The notes beneath the pieces were generated by a model. That model had not been told where the DNA came from, searched no databases, and worked only from the letters and a program-made list of their open reading frames with translations. Of a stretch of DNA of 64,000 bases, positions 36,780 through 48,757 are shown in pieces. The first letter of the stretch is position 1. Every line of letters starts with the position of its first letter. Source of the stretch: Sequoia sempervirens (taxonomy: Eukaryota > Streptophyta > Pinopsida > Cupressales > Cupressaceae); NCBI GenBank assembly GCA_007258455.2, contig VDFB02193867.1:532819071-532883070 (forward strand). The letters are read 5' to 3'. The translations under genes and the position numbers were made by a program.

Positions 36780-37732
36780 TGTAGACATGCAAAATATGCA
36801 TACAGGTCAATCTAATAGTTCAATCAAATATTAACATTGCATCTCTCATAAATAATTCAACCTTTATCTTGCATCAGCCATTTAATTAAATAAACCAGGA
36901 ATTTATTTAATTAAGTCTCAAAATTCATATTTCTCCTTTTTTGATTTAAATAAATCAAATATTTGAGTCAAATTGGTCAAAACATCCTAATCATCATCCT
37001 AGCTAATTAATCCTGATTAAATCTAATCTAATGCATGTCACATCCTCTAGATAATCCCACTTGCACAAATAAATCCATTTATTGATTTATTAAAATCAGC
37101 ATTTTCACTCAACATGGCATCTTCCATCAAGTTTTAATTCAAAACCAAGTGGGAATGTACATCCAACAAAGCAATTAATAAACTCTTACATGTCTCCCAC
37201 TCAACATTTACTCTCAAATTTGAATTTGAAATCTCCCTCTCATGGGCACATTTCCCAAATATTGCACATGCATCAACCACTCACATGATGACAAGTGTCT
37301 CCATCTCATTGGTTTGTTCTTTAGTCCCACATCCTCCATGTTTGGCACTCTTAGAATTTGAAAATCTACAAATAGAGATCATCATCCTTGATCAAATCCT
37401 CCACAACTCCACAACTTGATCCACAAAAGCTTATGCAAAGTCATTCTCTTAAACTAAGAACTGATTTTTCTCATCATCATTCCACCATATTCATAGCATT
37501 TTCATCATTAGCTTATCTATCAAGGATTGGGAAAGGGCTATTTTCCGTAATAGCCCCAATCCACTATGAGATAAAGTTGGAATTATGTATCTTTCATGCT
37601 TTCAATTTAGTTTGATTTTCTATCATGTGTAGGAAACATTTTACATTATTTCATAGGAGTATTTGGAAAATTTGTATGCACTCACCTTCTTTATGCAGTT
37701 TAGAATGTTTTCAGATTTGAGAGGTGCTCACA
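36780..37732 (+). repeat. Right LTR of element B
   Basis: It runs TGTAGACATGC to GGTGCTCACA and is followed by the target duplication ATGTT. Confidence 0.9.
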
Positions 37733-39830
37733 ATGTTAAGTATGTCGCATAATATGAAAATCATAACCAAAGAATTTTCAAGCTTGTTGCATGTCAAGGT
37801 ATACTTGATCCTCAATTTGGAAAAGAAATGGAAGGAACAAATCTATCAAAAACTGTTCAGATGAGTGTTGTTTTTCATATTTTTTCCAAAGGGCATCCTA
37901 TTAAAAACTACTCAAAATATTGTAATTTATTATCTTTTTTGGTTGTTCCTCACTTTCTTTCCTCACATTGGTTAGTAAATGCTAGATGGAAATGGGAAAA
38001 ATGTCTTGCTAGAGTGGAAAATAAAGATTTAAAGGAGAAAGTAAACGAGTCAAACTTCATTACATTATCTTTAGATGAAGTTACTCTGGTAGACAATACT
38101 TCTTGGGTTTGTATACATGTGTATATTGTAAAACAAGATGTACACCAAGCTCATATTCTCTTTGCTCATAAAATGAAGTATAGTTCAACATCACAAAATA
38201 TATTTGAACGAGTCAAGAAATGTTTGAATGAAACTGCAAGTATGGATGAGTTGACAATTGCCAAAAAATTGGTGTGTGTAGGAGTTGATGGAGCTACGGT
38301 GATGCTAGGTCAAAGGAGTGGTGTTTGCACAAAGTTACAAACTACTTGTGCACCATACATGTTTGGAATTCACTGCATGGACCATATAATGAATTTAGAA
38401 TTACAATTTGTATGCAAGTTTCCTATAGTATCAAAAGTTGTAAATATAGTTTGCGAGCTCTACACATACTTTTGCTAAAGTCCCAAGTGTTTCACATAAT
38501 TTCAAAATTTTGTTGAGTAAATAACAACAGGAAACAAGCTTCTCAAGGATGTTGATACTATATGGATCTCTCCACATGGACTAGTGGAATGAGTTCTTTT
38601 AGAATATCAATCCTTGATAGGAGTAATATACAAGCATTACAATACAGTAGACAAAGCTCCTAACCACTTACATAGGTTAAGTGGTATAGAGACACTCTTT
38701 ACTTTAGGTAGTCTTCTCCCCATGTTGGATGAAATAAAAAATATTGTGAAGAAATCCCAAGAAAAAAACCTATGTATATTTATGAATATTCCAAACTATG
38801 TAAACATACATGCTTGGCCCTTGTTCATCTATATCTAGATCTAACAGAAGAAGGGACAAATTATTTCATGTGGGAGAAAAATAATGATTTGAATAATCCT
38901 AATAATTATTTATAGTTTAATGAAAGTTGGCACTTATGTATCTATGTACATAGATATGAGATACCAATGTACTATTGTAAGATATCCAAGCACTCTAGCA
39001 ATGCAGTAATTGTTAACGAGGAATATTTTAACAACATTGTTAAATTTGTTAGTGATAATTTGAAAGAAGTTGCAAAATATCTTTCCTCAGAGATTCATGA
39101 AATATTCCCTCTACATGAAATACTTGAAGCCGTGGGTATTGTGTATCCTCATTTTTTGATAAACTAAGATGACCCAGAATATTTTCATGATAAAGTAATA
39201 TCTTGATCAAATAATTTTTGAAAAGTGTAACATACAATGAGCATATAATAGAAGGAATTTTAAATAAAGTTAAGCTTAGAAAACAATGTAAGATTCTCAC
39301 AATACTTATGAGGGACCAGTATGATTTAATTTTCATGGAGAAGGACTTTAAATCATGATCAATAACAAAGGTTTAGACAAACTTAGGTCAGAGTGAAATA
39401 TTGTGTGGTATGATATCAAAATATTTCAAACTTGTTGATTTATGTAGAAAAATGATATCGGGGTTAGTGGAGGATGAGAGAGTTTTCATTTCATTGGATT
39501 TTTTGAAATCAAAGTTAAGAAACAAACTAGACAAGAATTTGGAAAATTGCTTGAGGATGTAAGGAACTATGTATAATGTCAAAAAAAATTCCCTTTGAAA
39601 GGGCACTCATAATCTAGAGGTCCACATGCAAAAGAAGAGGGAAAGGGTTGTGCAACACTCCAATTCCAAAAATTGCTACTAGTGGTAGTGGCAGTGGTAG
39701 TGAGACAAAAGACAATGACACAATGAATGTTGAATTTGAGATGCAGGTTGAAGAAAATGAACAATAGACTTAGAATCAATATGAATCTTTTACTTTATCT
39801 AAAGATGAACATTAGTTTTAGGACCCTAAA
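37733..39830 (+). pseudogene. hAT-superfamily (DUF4371-type) transposase pseudogene
   Basis: The main frame 37828-38478 contains, in order, N-F-I-T-L-S-L-D-E-V-T-L-V-D-N-T-S-W-V, then V-G-V-D-G-A-T-V-M, then F-G-I-H-C-M-D-H. This is the pattern of DUF4371/zinc-finger hAT-like proteins: an S-x-D-E-V-T acidic residue, a D-G-A-x-V-M acidic residue and the C-x2-H element. Later frames, 38614-38838 (L-L-P-M-L-D-E-I-K) and 38967-39167 (H-E-I-L-E-A-V-G-I-V-Y-P), fit the following helical and C-terminal regions. Stops and frameshifts separate them. Element B is inserted near the 5' end. I could not locate terminal inverted repeats, so the transposon boundaries are unknown. A domesticated hAT-derived gene is possible but the damage argues against activity. 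Confidence 0.75.
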
Positions 39831-39886
39831 TCAATTTTGGAAATGGAAGTGAATTAGTAGCTCTTAGGTATTTATGCTTGAACTAT

Positions 39887-41279
39887 TGATTTTTGGCTTC
39901 CTATAGACTCTAAATCTTCTAGGGTTTTCACCGAAAAGGAGAGAGTTAGGGCCAAATATGCTAATGGTTCATTCAAATTATGTCATGTGCAATTTTTTCT
40001 AATCTAAATGTAGTAAAATAAATGCAATTGAATGATCTAAATGACTAAATATGAATGTAAGACTAAGATTTATACCTTTTTTGAAAACACAATGTTTTTT
40101 ACAAAAACCTTGAAAGAATAAACAAAAATGCAAATTAGCCTAAAAAAGGGTTGTTTCTCAGAATATGTGCACCTAGAAAACTCTAGATGACTCGAAAACA
40201 ATTTGGAAAATTTATGAAACTTGAATTTGCGTTGACTGGGACCCATTTGCCACCTTAGGTGAATCAGTCCCAGATCAAAACTTTTCTACACATAATCTAT
40301 TTTTTGATAGTTTGGGACTTGGAACTGCATCTTACTCAAATTTTCACCTTAGGTGGGACTCATTTTATATGCATGGTGAATCAATCTACTTTCTAATTTT
40401 TGCAATCTCAAAAATTTGTCCTGCACCTTGACACATGTACAACAGTTTCTGATGGAAAACTGATTTTGGATCTCAGAAAATTCCTGCAAAACAACTTAAA
40501 AGTGTTTTTCTAATGGGTTGTTTTCCTTAGTAAAACCCCTAGTTGGGTAATTAAATCTTGAATAGAGAAAAATCTGTAAACCTTAATATGAAGATAGAGT
40601 GAAAATAAAAGATAGAATCAATGGGAAACCAAGTCCTTAGGTGTGATTTGGTGGCTAGTTGCACCTCTCCACCCTAGATTTCTTCATGATTCACCATAGG
40701 CATCCATCATCAACCCTTTGCAATGTTGGATCTTGACAAGAGAAGTGAGCTCCAAGACAAACCATAGTTTTCTACCATAAAACTTCAACTTTTGCTAATG
40801 AAACTTGTTATGAAAAACTTGACTCTAGAAATTGCTCTTGAAAATGATAAAAGGATGTGTGAAATGACTTAAAATGAGTATTTATAAGAAAATTCACCTT
40901 ATTTTCCTATTAATTATACCTAAGAGGTTGACATTCACCAGAAATAAAATTTAAATTGATTAAATTCCTGCTTAAATTTGAATTTTCCCTCAAAGGGGAC
41001 TCATTTGCCACCCAGAGGAGATCCATTCACCCAAGGTGACAAATGGGTCCCACTACTACTGTTTGAAGGTGGATTTTCAAGTTATGATATAATAAAATGC
41101 TATTTTTTGGGTTTTATGTGGTTTCTTAGGTAAAATGGGCCTCTGTATCAAAATTAATGGGTCTAAGGGGCCTATAAATGCTGTTTTGAAGGGGAAATGA
41201 TGTAAAGAGACTATAAAGTGGGTCCAATTATGCATGAAATTGTCTCTTTTCTCAAGAAGGTCCAATTTTCTTTGGCACA
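39887..41279 (-). repeat. Left (3' in sense) LTR of the Tat-like element
   Basis: In plus coordinates it runs from TGATTTTTGGC to TTTGGCACA, 1,393 bp. The right boundary is set by the C-rich complement of a polypurine tract and the left by where identity with 62403 begins. It differs from the right LTR by roughly one base in eight or nine at the start, so the insertion is old. It contains palindromic GGGAC..GTCCC motifs. Confidence 0.8.
40238..41051. repeat. Recurrent palindromic GGGAC..ATT..CC motif in LTR
   Basis: An imperfect 34 bp palindrome starting GGGACCCATTTGCC and ending GAATCAGTCCC lies at 40238-40271. A relative follows at 40355-40389 and a spaced pair at 40996-41051. The right LTR has the counterpart of the second at 63667-63699, and the internal leader has one at 62091-62124. 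Such repeated short palindromes in an LTR could be transcription-factor sites. Confidence 0.6.
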
Positions 41280-41300
41280 TTTACCCCCCACTTTAGCACC
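41280..41300 (-). promoter_or_regulatory. Polypurine tract of the Tat-like element
   Basis: On the minus strand, GCTAAAGTGGGGGGTAAA immediately precedes the LTR start TGTGCC. Confidence 0.75.
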
Positions 41301-41887
41301 CATATGACTTTATGTGCATATGTAAGCTAAAGGACTCTAAATGATTCACCTTACTACATAAAAGGATACTCATTCAAAAGATGGGAGAACAAAGTACCCA
41401 ACATAGTTATCTACACAACCACAACATTTGGAATTGCATCTTGCAACACACATTCATTAATTGTCCAAGAATCCTTTTATCTAACTCCTAGGAATCAAAT
41501 TCAAGGGTAGATGTATGCCCCCCTAGATTTTTATTGCTTTATGGAGGTGGAATCAAGGTAGCAATCTAGCCACGTGTCAAACAAGAAACATCATGTCATA
41601 GGGAATTTCCAAGAAACATGCCACATAATGATAGATGAATGATAATTTCTGGTGTGGAGTCATGATTCCAATGCATCAAATGACATCAAAAATAGATTAC
41701 CCTAGCTCCCATTATGTTGATTTAAAGAATGGCTACATTATGAGTTCATGAAAATATGATAGCCTTAGGGTAATATGTAAAAGTTAAAAGAGATGAAAAG
41801 TGGTTAAAAGAAGTAGAGGAAACTAACTTGTCACTTACTATTCATTTTACCTTTGTGTAGCTTGAGAGTGATGAGTAGGAGAAGAAC
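41301..41887. other. 3' non-coding segment between LTR and PMD gene
   Basis: No frame of note. It could hold the promoter of the plus-strand PMD gene, but no motif is convincing. Confidence 0.4.
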
Positions 41888-43780
41888 ATGTTGAGAAAAC
41901 GCAATTACACACCTTCACAGTTGGATGATCTCCATGAGCAGGTGGCACATGATGAGCTGTATCATGAGGTAAATCAATTCTACAACTTTCACCTTATGAT
42001 TTTATGATAATTTAATTATTTTTATTCATGGATAGGTTAATTTAGGGTTCTTGGAAAAAGGTTCACAAAGTGTCCCCTTTTTTTGCGAAGTGTCCCATTT
42101 GTTCACAAACTATCCCTTTTTTCCACAAAGTGTCTTGTTTCTTCGCAAAGTGTTTCGTTTCTTTGTGAAGTGTCCCATTTATTTGAAAAATGTCCTAAAT
42201 GGGTTCTAAAGTGTCTAGGGCCATTAGAAAAGCACACAAGATTGAATTTGTCACACTTGCTATCAACAGTAGAGGTAGAGAATTTATAGTCAATGGGAAT
42301 CTCTTGGGCATACCCGATGCCACCCATGAGATACCATAATGCCATGCTGATGGATCTGTGTAAGCGTTGGGATGTGGATACCTATACCTTTCATCTTCCC
42401 ACCAGGGAAATGACTATCACTCTAGAGGTCATACACCACATTCTCCAAGTTCTCATTCAAGGAGTGCAAGTGTATTTCTGAGGGGATCGGTCATTGTGGG
42501 AGAACAATAGAGATATGTAGTATTGTTTAGGTGGATTGATACATGATGAGAGGGTTAGGGTGTAAATCGAGTTGGCTATGCTTTAGTATTCAAAAGCTCC
42601 TATGGCTAGACAAATTATGATACATACAATGGAACTAGTGCTCAATCCATATGGATGATTGGCACACTTGCATGGGGGACTGGTACACTTGATATGAGGG
42701 ATGTACGAGCAAAGGATAGTCTATGCTTGGGGCCACTATATTCTAGCACATTTGTATTATGATCTTGGTTAGTTTGTATTTTGAGAGATTGATAGTATGG
42801 TCCATGGTACACTTCCTCATATGTGGTTCCTCAAGCATATCACATGTACCAAGCCTATCAAATACCTTTGTACTATAGTTGTAGGATACCCATGAGTATT
42901 TTAGTATCCTTTGCAACACCTGTGGTAGTATGGGGATTTACATTTTTGAAGGTTGAGATATTATAGGCTAGAGGAGGATGAGATCCTTTGGAGACCTTAT
43001 CTACTCAATCTATAGTGGCTAGACTCAACTAGATAGCTATGTAGGATGTAGATGGATAGGTATCTAGTAGGGAGGCAACACTACATTATACAACCATTCT
43101 ATTATGGGTGAGTCATGTGGTAGTTTGGATAGGTGTAGACACCACCTAGGGTGTTCTCTTTCATTAGACGATTAGTGCAACGAGGCCAGAGGCTAGGTGA
43201 TACTATTCAAATAACTATAGATCATGTTCATGAGGGTGATTTTGATGATTCAAATCACTACCAGCCACTAGCATCCGACATTGATGATTCCAATAGCACA
43301 AATGAGCACACAGAGTGGTGGTCATATGCATGACTAGTTCCTATGTTCCCAATGGATTTTCCTCTAGGTGATGCAAAGCTAGCAATAGATGAGGGTGATG
43401 AGCTAGAGGAGAGAGAAAAGGAGGTATGGTATAGGTCATCAGATATTTTCACAAATGTGATCAATGAGGAGTATCAAGCCAATGGAAATCTTGATTATGA
43501 GGATGAGGATGTAAGAGAGGATGAGGAGGAGGAGGAATATGAGGAGAATTACTATTATGAGGAGGAGCCACCCCTAAGTGATGGTGATGAGGTTGCTATT
43601 TAGGATTGGTATGAGCACAGAGAGTCCTCACATACTTATAGGACCACATCACAGGTAGTAGCTACAATAGACATCAACATGTAGATACAAAGAGAGAATA
43701 GCACATCCTACATGCCCTCTAGAGATGAGGGGCTTGAAATTTCCCATGCATCTAGAGATATAGGTGATGATATTTGAATT
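41888..43780 (+). pseudogene. Antisense plant mobile domain (PMD) gene carried by the Tat-like element
   Basis: It starts at an ATG giving M-L-R-K-R-N-Y-T-P-S-Q-L-D-D-L-H-E-Q. A GTAAAT donor-like sequence follows at about 41970, and a probable intron with 21-bp repeats spans to about 42220. The PMD core then appears: R-Y-H-N-A-M-L-M-D-L-C-K-R-W-D-V-D-T-Y-T-F-H-L-P-T-R-E-M-T-I-T-L (42330-42430). Next come A-W-G-H-Y-I-L-A-H-L-Y-Y-D-L (about 42728-42770) and W-F-L-K-H-I. A tail at 43343-43603 is rich in D and E. T-F-H-L-P-x-x-E-x-T-I-T-L and the W-x(4)-L-A-H-L-Y box are diagnostic of PMD proteins (MAIN/MAIL1 group), known both as host genes and as passengers of Ty3/gypsy and Mutator elements. 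More than ten stops, so a pseudogene. Confidence 0.8.
42058..42192 (+). repeat. Roughly 21 bp tandem repeat within the probable PMD intron
   Basis: About six units of the type TTCACAAAGTGTCCCNTTT with variants. They carry no conserved frame, and they lie between the first PMD exon and the core domain. Confidence 0.75.
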
Positions 43781-44865
43781 GAAACACATTTTTAAGTGAT
43801 TTATGCTTTATTTATATATATATATATATCATGATGTGTGATTGATTGTGTACATTATATATCTTGCAAGAGCAATGAGAGACTGGTGAGAGTTCTATCA
43901 TCAAGTTTCCACAAAGATATTACTTGCATCCCTCAATGAGGAGGAGATGGATCCTAACTATGTGCCCCACTAATCATGGAGGAGGAGCTAGAGTCACTCA
44001 AACCTTTTGCGAGGTTACAAGAAACATACAAGAGCATGAGGATATGACTCCATCAGGCTAAGAGTGCACTATGGTCAACATAGATCTCGAAAAAGGTAGA
44101 GAGACTATGTGCAGAGCTAGCATAGGCATGAGTGGAGAGGGTTCAAATGGTAGATGAGTGACTTATAGTCGTTGGTTGATTATAGGGTCTGGAGTATGCA
44201 CTTAGACTCAACAGTTCATGATCATGGTCGCACAGGACCATCTCACAATTTCCAAGGACTAGATCACGAGCACCAAATCCTAAGGGGTCTAGCTCTCACA
44301 TACCACATGACATTGTATATGATTTTGAGATGTATAAAACTTTGATATATATAGACATGCATAATTGATATTATGATGATGCATCTCTTTTATGTGAATA
44401 TTAAATGCTATGTGATGAATTAAATGACTTATGGTAAAAGTATTTAATTAATGTCAACATTATTTAACAAGATTAATGTGATCTAATGTAAATCATATTT
44501 CAGTTTTAGCATAGATATAACAGTGATAATGAGAAAAAAATATGTTAAATTAAATACACTGATAAGGATTTAATTTAACACAATTGAAATGAGAATAGTA
44601 TGAAGCCTAAGCAAATTATAAAATGAACTTAAATAATTACCTTAGTGTTTAAGACAAACACAAATTTAGTTATCAAGAATGAAGCAATGTGAAACTTATT
44701 TAGAATAACATCAAATAACTTTAAACAAAAATGCTATATCAATCATACTATTCAAAGGGGATTAGAGATAATATAGAAACAAATGTGTGGCATTAATGGG
44801 TTCCCTAATGGGTGTTCCATCAAGCTATGTTAAGAGATAAGCACCATATCCATAATCGGTATCAA
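43781..44865. other. Spacer between PMD gene and integrase end
   Basis: It contains a TA microsatellite (43812-43830). Short plus-strand frames around 43900-44330 could be the decayed C-terminus of the PMD protein. From 44380 it is AT-rich without signal. Confidence 0.45.
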
Positions 44866-46057
44866 CTATGTAAAGTCCCAACCAATTAGGGCTGAAATTA
44901 TATTTATCTTTGTTGTTAGCACTAGTATGTCATTAATTTTTAATAAGAATAGAATTTCCCTTACAAAATGATCAAGGGATAACATGAATGTTGTGTTTGC
45001 ATTGTAATTATTTGATGTGAGCTTGGAGATGTTCGAGAGCGTTAATGCACTATTCATCGAGCATCTTGAGTTGATGTAATTGTTGATCTCTATAAGTTTC
45101 ATCATCAAAAAGATCTCGAAGAGCAACTCACAAAGTAGGAATTTCTAACTCCAATGGCATAATTGTATCAGTGCCATAAACAAGGCTATAAGTGGTATTT
45201 CCCATGGATGATCAAACATTAGTTTTATAAGACCAAAGTGCATAAGATAGTTGCATATGCCAGTCTTTATGATTGTTGTTAATAGTTTTCTTAAGGATTT
45301 TTTCAAGAATCTTATTACTATTTTAAGCTTGTCCATTGGATTGTGGATAATACACTGTAGAAAGTGATGTTGAATGTTGAATGTTTCAAGAAATTTTTGA
45401 ACTTTTCTATTCTTAAATGGCATTCCATTGTCTGAAAAAATTGTGGAAGGAAGTCAAAATTGAGAAATTATATGTTCCAATATGAAACAACAAATTACTT
45501 CAGTAGTTGTAGTATGAAGCGAAATAACTTCCACCCATTTTGTGAAAAAATGTGCTGCGGTTATGATAAATGTATGTCTAGTAGAAGAAGGTGGTGAATT
45601 TTTTCTAATAAGATCTAACCCCCATATTGAAAATTACAAAATGGGAACATTGGCATGGAGCTCAATAGTAGGATCGTGGATCAAATTGCTATGCTCTTGG
45701 CATTTGTGACATCATTTAACATAGGTGAAGCAATCCTTCTCCATATGTCTCCAATAATAACCCATACGAATAATTTTTTGCAAGTTAACAAATGACCTCC
45801 AAAATGACTTCCATAGGCACCAACATGAGCCTATTCAAGAGCTAAAGTGATTTTGGAATATTTAGGACAACATAATATGAGACCATTGAAAGATCTTCTA
45901 TACAACACATTTGCAAGGATTTCATATTTAGTCACGAGTTTGCATAAACGCTTTCAAGTATTCATTGTGGTAGGTTCAGGAATGGTACCATCTTTCAAGT
46001 AGTTGTATATTGTATCATACCATTTACACAAAGAATCTTGAGTTATCACCAAAAATT
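44866..46057 (-). pseudogene. pol: Integrase region of the Tat-like pol
   Basis: Reading down the minus strand from the element C insertion site, the zinc-binding part appears as A-H-V-G-A-Y-G-S-H-F-G-G-H near 45830. The core follows with F-F-T-K-W-V-E-V-I near 45550, then the frame 45145-45423 with P-F-K-N-R-K-V-Q-K-F-L-E-T-F-N-I-Q-H-H-F. Neighbouring frames keep the A-L-W-type helix and S-L-V-Y-G-like end. 44866-45126 is the C-terminal part. Integrase inserts cDNA into the genome with a D-D-E triad; here frameshifts and stops break it. No chromodomain is seen, which fits Tat and not chromoviruses. It continues upstream at 57797 across the nested element. Confidence 0.8.
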
Positions 46058-46062
46058 CTTCT

Positions 46063-47383
46063 TGTGAACCTTGATATTTTATGCTACTCTAAATGTGAAA
46101 AATAACCAAGAATATGAATGACAAACTATCAAGGACACCTCAAGATTAGCCAAAAGAGAGTTAGAATAAGAAAGGAAATAGATAAACAACATAGAAACAA
46201 TATCACCTTCCTTGCTGTTGATTTCTCCTTGATTGGCCCTTGATTAAAATGGATTGTGTGCTCCTTAGATGGTGGATTGAAGATCACTACTATATGCTTG
46301 AATGTAAAATGCAAGTGGATGTGATTGAAAATTGGATGAGTGCATAAAATGGTAGCATGTAGTTGCAAATTGATTAAGTGTTTTAAATGCAAATGGGCAG
46401 CATAAGGGTGCTCAAAATAAAGTGTTGGAAATGCCCTTGAGGAGGGGGTATTTATAGGAGAATTTGAATTATCTAGAGAATTCAAGGGTCAAGATTGCTC
46501 CAACAAGGTCAAGATGAAGGGCTATGGTGGGTTGAGAACCCACAAGCCCTCACATCTTGACATGTGGAGGGTGAAGTGGACAAGAGGATATGAGGTGGAA
46601 ATGAGTTGTCAAAAAGGTACATGAGGTGGAAAAGGACATGCACCTTGGGGGATGAGAGGATTTCCACAAAAAGGGATTTCTTGTCCCCAAGTGGGAATGA
46701 AAGACTTTTGAGGAATTTTAGAATTCCTCAAAAATCTACATGGGAAAAGGAAAGGTGGTTGGGGGATAAATGTGAATTAAAAATTCACATTCCTAGAATG
46801 ATCTAGAGGGTAAAAGGTGGGCTCCAAAAAGGTGGGACTTGGTCACATGTGGAGATTGTGACAAGTCCAAGGTTGGTCACATGTGGAGATTGTGACAAGT
46901 CCAAGGTTCTAGAAGCCTTGGAAGGATGGAATGTGAATTAAAAATTCACATATAAAAGAGGGAAATCTAGGAAGAATAAAAAGGAATTAAAAATTCCTTG
47001 GAGAATGATTAGGCTTAATTAATCAATAATTAGAAGAATAAATAAGGATTAGAAGCCAACTTGCAAAAGTTGGAGGATGTGACACATCCTAATCAAGGAT
47101 TAGGCATGTGCACATCCCTAATGAAGAAATTAGGAGATGGATTAGGATTAGATGAAAATGACATGTGAGGAATTAAATAAATGTAATATTTATTTAATTT
47201 ATTTGATGAAAAGAGGATTAAGGGTAAGGTATTTAATTATTAATTAAATACCTTAGGGATTTGGCATAATTAAAGATATTAATTAAATAATAGTAATATT
47301 ATTTAATTAACTCGGATAAGAGGATGTTTAGATGAAAAGTGATAAATTTTGATAAATTAAGTATCCAAATTTGGATGTCTACA
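46063..47383 (-). repeat. Left (3' in sense) LTR of element C
   Basis: It runs TGTGAACCTTG to GATGTCTACA. It includes a perfect internal 37 bp duplication around GGTCACATGTGGAGATTGTG (46838-46911), present in both LTRs. Confidence 0.95.
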
Positions 47384-47403
47384 TTTTGCCCCTCTTTGAG
47401 ATG
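47384..47403 (-). promoter_or_regulatory. Polypurine tract of element C
   Basis: On the minus strand CATCTCAAAGAGGGGCAAAA precedes TGTAGACATCC. It is the same core as in elements A and B. Confidence 0.85.
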
Positions 47404-48757
47404 GTGTTACGAAGTAGCATCATTTCAAAGAATATTAAAATATAGAACCTAGAAGAAGATGGTTAGATTGGAAAAGATGCCCCAGTCATCCAAAGGAGTG
47501 ACTATGAAGGGAAAAAGAAAAAGATGAAAATTAGGGATGAAGGATGCCCCTCGAGAGGACATACGGGTTCAAGAGAACACGGTGGCTCTCGAAATAGATG
47601 ATGTGATGCAAGGGGAGATGAGGAAGATGATGCAAGGTGATGGGGAAGAGAGTAAGTGATATGGAGATGGATGAAGCACAAATAGATTTCAAAAGGTGAT
47701 GTTGCCCCAGTCAAGGTACAAGCCAAAATGGGTTGATGATGGATGGAGTGTTGTCAATGAGGGAATTAAAGATCCCAAAACAACGTGAGGATAGGGAAGG
47801 ATGCATCCCACTGAGTGGTATTGATGAGGGAAGGATACATCCCAAAACACCACTAAAGGATAGGGAGGAATACCTCCCGATGATGATGAAAGTGTTGTTG
47901 ATGAGGGAAGGATACATCCCAAAACAACACCGAAGGGATAGGGAATGATAATAATGGATGATCAAGGCTTGTAACAAGACTGAGGATATGATTAGATGAT
48001 TCAGGCTAAATGGAATGGATGGGGGTTGGATAGAGATGTGAGATAAGGATGAATGGATGGGGGAATACATGCAAGATGATAGAATAGAAAATGAAATGCA
48101 ATCCTAATGCAATTTGCCATCTTCGGAGCACTGATTTTTGCTATAGCATAAGACACCAAGTGCCAGGGTATGTGGAACCAAGGCGAATTAGTGTCTAATG
48201 CATAAAACAAACACAACAGACAAGAAGGCTACCCCAACACCCCAAAGTCACAAAGACCTTGGTCGGGCCAGGTATTGAGATAACCACAAGCACAAAAGGA
48301 TGCCCCAGCATAACACAAGACCTCAGAGATCTTGGTGGGTACTATGTGGGACAACCAAGAAGACACAAATAGACATAAAAAGATCAAGATATGCCCCTAT
48401 GTTGACCAATCAAAACACACCATAATATGATGGATTATGGCGGCCTTGACAAGTGATGATAGGGAGCTCCAATGATAAACAAAAGCCAAAAACATCAAAA
48501 GATCGCAATCACTTTCAAATGTCATTTGCCATAGGATCAAGGGGATAGATGGGATTGATGAGGTCTGTTAGGAAGGATACATCCTGTTGAGACCAAAGAT
48601 GATGGATATTAAAAGATTGTTATGACGTGGGATGTTCAAAATCGATTGGATCTCATGATACAAGTGGATCTCGTTTGTTAAGAACTAGCTAGATAAGGGC
48701 ATAGCTTGATGGCATGACCCAAGGAAGACAAGACATAGGACTGACAAAACCACAAGA
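47404..48757 (-). other. 3' non-coding region of element C, with GATGAGGGAAGGATACATCCC repeats
   Basis: At 47750-47945 a phrase with GGGAAGGATACATCCCAAAAC recurs three times with variants. The open frames on both strands here are by-products of purine-rich repeats. No gene. Confidence 0.6.

Larger units (their letters stand above)
27950..37732 (+). mobile_element. Element B: 9.8 kb non-autonomous LTR retrotransposon, TSD ATGTT
   Basis: LTRs of 965 and 953 bp begin TGTAGACATGC and end CTCACA. The perfect 5 bp duplication ATGTT lies at 27945-27949 and 37733-37737. Orientation is plus, shown by a polypurine tract just before the right LTR. The interior holds the conserved leader block, the orphan ORF in five pieces, the conserved downstream block, a minisatellite and the hairpin motif. 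This is the same order as element A but inverted in the window. No pol and no PPR insert. The primer site next to the left LTR is eroded beyond recognition. LTR divergence by eye exceeds that of element A. Confidence 0.9.

Noticed and set aside
27950..37732. Elements A and B as arms of one large inverted repeat or segmental inversion
   Set aside because: Each has its own LTR pair and its own target duplication (GATAC and ATGTT), so they are independent insertions of one family.
44866..45423. Independent small genes on the minus strand
   Set aside because: The peptides are pieces of the integrase of the Tat-like element, in order and orientation.
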